A stretch of 64,000 nucleotides of DNA from Desulfosporosinus sp. (lineage in GTDB: Bacteria > Bacillota > Desulfitobacteriia > Desulfitobacteriales > Desulfitobacteriaceae): assembly GCA_003513495.1 (NCBI GenBank), contig DOPM01000028.1, positions 27,389 through 91,388 on the forward strand, in the 5' to 3' direction. Positions 61,588-64,000 of this stretch are shown in pieces; the first letter of the stretch is position 1, and every line of letters starts with the position of its first letter. The position numbers were made by a program, and so were the translations under genes. The notes under the pieces were generated by a model, which saw nothing but the letters and a program-made list of their open reading frames with translations, ran no database searches and had not been told where the DNA came from.

Positions 61588-61783
61588 TTTTTTCAGCCTC
61601 CTTGTCTCTAATCCTTTCCCGGATTAATAAGACTAATAATAAAACACCGCTTATCAGCCCTAAACCAATAGCCACACCTATAAGAATTGGAATCAATGAA
61701 GGAGAAATTAAAGCCAGGCCCATTATTCCAAAAAAGTATAGGGCGATACAAAAAACTAGTACCCAACTAAGGAACTTAATCAT
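61568..61783 (-). CDS. Small two-helix membrane protein coupled to YbjQ
   Basis: A 71-residue protein with two membrane helices (about 5-22 and 28-52) and a charged C-terminal tail (RERIRDKEAEKSDLNKY). The ATG at 61783 has GGAGG about six bases upstream; the frame upstream extends without a ribosome site. It overlaps the YbjQ start. Similar small membrane proteins often accompany YbjQ. Function unknown. Confidence 0.65.
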   Translation of the reverse strand: MIKFLSWVLVFCIALYFFGIMGLALISPSLIPILIGVAIGLGLISGVLLLVLLIRERIRDKEAEKSDLNKY

Positions 61784-61879
61784 CATTACCCTCCAGATTA
61801 TCTCCAAATCTTTATACATATTACAAGGAAATTTAATCCAGCCTAGGACTAAATGCAACTAGTTTTCTCCAAATGTTAC

Positions 61880-62338
61880 TCACATATCCGGCTTCCACCC
61901 TTGTTGTTTGTGAACCCCATCGCAAAAGGGACGGTTTTTCGAAAATCCACAACGACACAAGGCCATTCTACTGCCTTCCTTCAAAGTCTCCCCTTCCAAA
62001 CCGATTACTTCAGTAGGGCCTTCAATTAATAACGGTCCGTTAGCCTTCACTCGAATTTTTACTGTTGCCGGGTTGAATTTTTCATAATTAATACTACCGA
62101 CCCCTTGAGCCAATTTTACATCTACGTCAGAACCCTCAGGAAGTGAGTATCTTAAGGCACCTGTTGGACATTTATCAATGGTACTAATAATCTCCTCCGG
62201 CTTTGCAGCATTTACATTAACCCAAGGACGTTGTTTCAAATTAAATACTTCAGGTAAAAGCCTTAGGCATGTCCCGGGATGAGCACATAGTTCTGGGAAC
62301 CAGTGCACAATAACATGGTCATTTTTATATTCTTTCAT
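61880..62338 (-). CDS. CDGSH iron-sulfur protein fused to a divergent 4Fe-4S mono-cluster domain
   Basis: A 152-residue protein. The N-terminal part has a divergent ferredoxin-like mono-cluster (CAHPGTC and, 30 residues on, CPTGALRY), and the C terminus has a CDGSH-type site, CRCGFSKNRPFCDGVH, with three Cys and one His. Val in place of the usual Ser/Ala/Thr before His is a minor change. The fusion is a known bacterial type with unknown function, likely redox sensing or electron transfer. ATG at 62338 has AAGGAATT upstream. Confidence 0.85.
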   Translation of the reverse strand: MKEYKNDHVIVHWFPELCAHPGTCLRLLPEVFNLKQRPWVNVNAAKPEEIISTIDKCPTGALRYSLPEGSDVDVKLAQGVGSINYEKFNPATVKIRVKANGPLLIEGPTEVIGLEGETLKEGSRMALCRCGFSKNRPFCDGVHKQQGWKPDM

Positions 62339-62466
62339 GATTTTTAATTCCTTCCTATTTGTTTTGGATGATTTATGATATTTTACCATAAATCTACGTT
62401 ATATTCGACAGAATGTTTCAACAATCAGTGCATCCAAACAACCAGCCAAATTTGCAATCCAAAATG

Positions 62467-62504
62467 CTGTAGCTACACCTGTAGCGCTACAAGTGTAGCT
62501 ACAG
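62467..62504. promoter_or_regulatory. 38-bp near-perfect palindrome
   Basis: CTGTAGCTACAC and GTGTAGCTACAG are exact reverse complements around TGTAGCGCTACA, itself palindromic, with one mismatched pair. It therefore holds three TGTAGC-type dyads and looks like a multimeric protein site. It lies between the CDGSH gene and the alcohol dehydrogenase gene. Confidence 0.7.
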
Positions 62505-62583
62505 GTGTAACTTATAAGCCCCATTAATTTCTTTATTATCTAGTTAGACGTATATTCTTGTAATTTTGATGCTCTTTTTCCCC

Positions 62584-62597
62584 GGCATAGTTTTTGC
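62584..62597 (+). promoter_or_regulatory. Possible sigma-54 promoter (-24/-12)
   Basis: CCGGCATAGTTTTTGCA has GG and GC exactly ten bases apart and the TTGCA end of sigma-54 promoters. The transcript would begin near 62609, giving a leader of about 280 bases to the alcohol dehydrogenase that includes repeat E. The 38-bp palindrome would be centred about 123 bases upstream, where enhancer-binding proteins act. Confidence 0.5.
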
Positions 62598-62688
62598 ATT
62601 ATTTAAACTATATAGAATATTTAGCATATTCATCCAACTCAATTGAAGGGAGTGACTTTTAATTACCTCGAGCTTAGCGATTCATTGC

Positions 62689-62770
62689 TATGAAAGCAGC
62701 TTAAGCACTATGTCATCCTGAAGGAGGAACGACTGAAGGATCTAGATCCTTCGCTAATACTCAGGATGAC
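62689..62770 (+). repeat. Dispersed repeat, copy E
   Basis: TATGAAAG, GTCATCCTGAAGGAGG, the dyad GAAGGATCTAGATCCTTC and CAGGATGAC in the order of copy C, but without the GAGTGAAAGAGG tail. It sits in the untranslated leader of the alcohol dehydrogenase gene. Nothing else is seen in 62598-62887. Confidence 0.88.
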
Positions 62771-62887
62771 AGAATAGTCTTTCGTTTATCGTAATGCGGG
62801 TAACGTATTGAAATTCTTAGGTTAATACTCAAATGATTATTAAACCCTATGGGTTTTAGTAAAACAAAAACAGGAGGCGTTTTGATT

Positions 62888-63928
62888 ATGAAAGCATTTG
62901 TTTATCATGGTCCTAAAAATATGAGTTTAGACCAAGTACCTGACCCAGTTATTCTAAAACCTACCGATGCAATAGTCAGAGTAACCACTTCAACCATTTG
63001 TGGAACAGACAAACACATTAGAAATGGTGGAATGCCTCAGGTAGAAGCCGGAAGAGTCATTGGTCATGAATTCTGTGGCGAAGTAGTTGAAACCGGTGCA
63101 GGTGTTCATAAGTTCAAAAAAGGAGATAAAGTAGCCGTATCCTGTGTTACGCAATGTATGGAGTGTTTCTATTGTAAACGTGGAATATACTCGAGATGTG
63201 AGGATGGCAGCTGGATCTTCGGCTATATGATCGATGGTTGTCAAGCTGATTATGTAAGAGTTCCTTATGCTGATTCTGGAATGTACCTGATTCCTGACAG
63301 TTTAACAGACGAAGATGTTTTGTTTGTTGGGGATATTCTTTCTACAGGCTATTTTGGAGCAGAAAACGGAAACATTCAGCCAGGGGATACTGTAGCTGTA
63401 TTTGGATCAGGCCCAGTCGGCATGTGCGCAATGGCAACCGCCCGTCTTTGGGGACCCTCAAAAATTGTTGCTGTAGACATAGATCAATCCAGACTTGACT
63501 TTGCAATCAAACAGGGCTGGGCTGATTACGGTCTAAATCCTCAGAAGGTTGATGTTACTCAGGCCCTTAAAGACTTCACTAACGGAAGAGGCGCGGATGT
63601 AACCATTGAAGCAAACGGTTTTGAGCCAACCTTTAAAGGTGCAATTGAAGGAGTAAGACCAGGTGGAACTGTATCCATAATGGGAGTATTTGAAAAACCT
63701 CAGATCTTAGAAATGCAAAACCTCTGGATTCAAAACATTACTATTAAAATGGGGCTAGTCAAAGCAAATCATATCCCTGAACTAATTGATCTTATTAAAG
63801 AGGGCAAGCTTAACATGAAACCCCTTATTACCCACACTATCCCGTTATCTCAAGTTGCCGAAGGATACGACATCTTTGAAGAGCGTCGTGACAACGCTAT
63901 CAAAGTTGTACTAAAAGCGGATGCATAA
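62888..63928 (+). CDS. Zinc-dependent medium-chain alcohol dehydrogenase
   Basis: A 346-residue MDR enzyme. Catalytic zinc ligands: Cys in TICGTDKH near 38 and the GHEFCGEV pair near 60; structural zinc by four Cys in CMECFYCKRGIYSRC near 92-106. The NAD(P) loop VFGSGPVGMCAMA is near 175. It resembles secondary alcohol or threonine-type dehydrogenases. ATG at 62888 has AGGAGG 11 bases before it; a TTG two codons upstream is closer to standard. No partner gene visible; 63929-64000 holds nothing clear. Confidence 0.9.
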   Translation: MKAFVYHGPKNMSLDQVPDPVILKPTDAIVRVTTSTICGTDKHIRNGGMPQVEAGRVIGHEFCGEVVETGAGVHKFKKGDKVAVSCVTQCMECFYCKRGIYSRCEDGSWIFGYMIDGCQADYVRVPYADSGMYLIPDSLTDEDVLFVGDILSTGYFGAENGNIQPGDTVAVFGSGPVGMCAMATARLWGPSKIVAVDIDQSRLDFAIKQGWADYGLNPQKVDVTQALKDFTNGRGADVTIEANGFEPTFKGAIEGVRPGGTVSIMGVFEKPQILEMQNLWIQNITIKMGLVKANHIPELIDLIKEGKLNMKPLITHTIPLSQVAEGYDIFEERRDNAIKVVLKADA

Positions 63929-64000
63929 TAGTCATTTGCTAATCTCTTAGTATAATTTTTCCCAGATAACGTCCAAGAGACAAACAAACAGTAGACAAGA

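Noticed and set aside
62680..62700. ATGAAAGCAG near 62690 as an alternative start of the alcohol dehydrogenase
   Set aside because: It belongs to the dispersed repeat (shared with copy C) and its frame closes at once.
1..64000. CRISPR arrays, complete insertion sequences, prophage or rRNA
   Set aside because: No regularly spaced repeat array, transposase, integrase, phage structural gene or rRNA sequence was seen.

Overview
The window (about 42% GC by eye, compact, leading and lagging genes mixed) reads as the chromosome of an anaerobic, endospore-forming Firmicute, most likely of the Desulfosporosinus/Desulfitobacterium group. The grounds are: a small acid-soluble spore protein gene, a YtaF-type sporulation membrane protein, a GH18 spore-cortex-type hydrolase, many ferredoxin and rubredoxin-type proteins, rubrerythrin, a ferredoxin-type thioredoxin reductase, an Mrp/NifX/DUF134 metallocluster group, strong AGGAGG ribosome sites, and close resemblance of most products to that clade. 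Genus placement is inference.

Layout. 1-3463: amino-acid biosynthesis. The 5' end of ilvB (leftward) lies behind a ykkC-type (ppGpp-subtype) riboswitch, an intrinsic terminator and a short ilvE remnant; hom-thrB run rightward from the divergent promoter. 3540-7460: small membrane protein, cytoplasmic trypsin-like protease, thioredoxin-reductase-like flavoprotein, ThpR and a YcxB-like protein. 7856-10415: a FadR/GntR regulator with ilvD; three matching half-sites link the two. 10432-14298: ferredoxin/coiled-coil/GNAT operon, then Mrp, NifX-like, DUF134 and a CsoR-family gene. 14375-19915: SLT, coaE, ytaF, ABC-F, DUF2809, a truncated membrane ORF, a frameshifted alkyltransferase-like gene and a DUF378 protein. 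20084-23248: methyltransferase, AAA ATPase, DTW protein and an unusual antitoxin-toxin pair. 23804-30527: mutM-polA, an EamA exporter, galE and tRNA-Leu(CAA). 30628-38465: accA-accD, DUF2007, coaD, dnaE (apparently with an AUU start) and a YtoI-type regulator. 38546-42879: SASP, a small Cys protein, UPF0173 hydrolase, GH18, a WecA/TagO-type transferase, TrmL and FmdB. 43096-52847: aconitase, Lrp-aminotransferase, QueG, rubredoxin-flavin reductase, lipid kinase, M29 peptidase, RluA, YwbE and MscL. 53028-56989: a 31-residue basic peptide, Map, and a P-type cation ATPase behind a yybP-ykoY (Mn2+) riboswitch. 57053-64000: FGase-like hydrolase, thioesterase, rubrerythrin, a Crp/Fnr regulator divergent from a ferredoxin, tautomerase, YbjQ, a CDGSH protein, and a zinc alcohol dehydrogenase behind a possible sigma-54 promoter.

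The strongest regulatory reads are the two riboswitches, the GntR-ilvD half-sites, a dyad centred at -41.5 of the ferredoxin promoter next to the Crp/Fnr gene, a long palindrome before rubrerythrin, and a 38-bp palindrome upstream of a -24/-12 element. A dispersed palindromic repeat occurs five times, three of them beside terminators. I saw no CRISPR array, complete insertion sequence, prophage or rRNA, and no wholly new multi-gene system; the most unusual items are the AUU-start dnaE, the ilvE remnant under the riboswitch and the atypical toxin-antitoxin pair.
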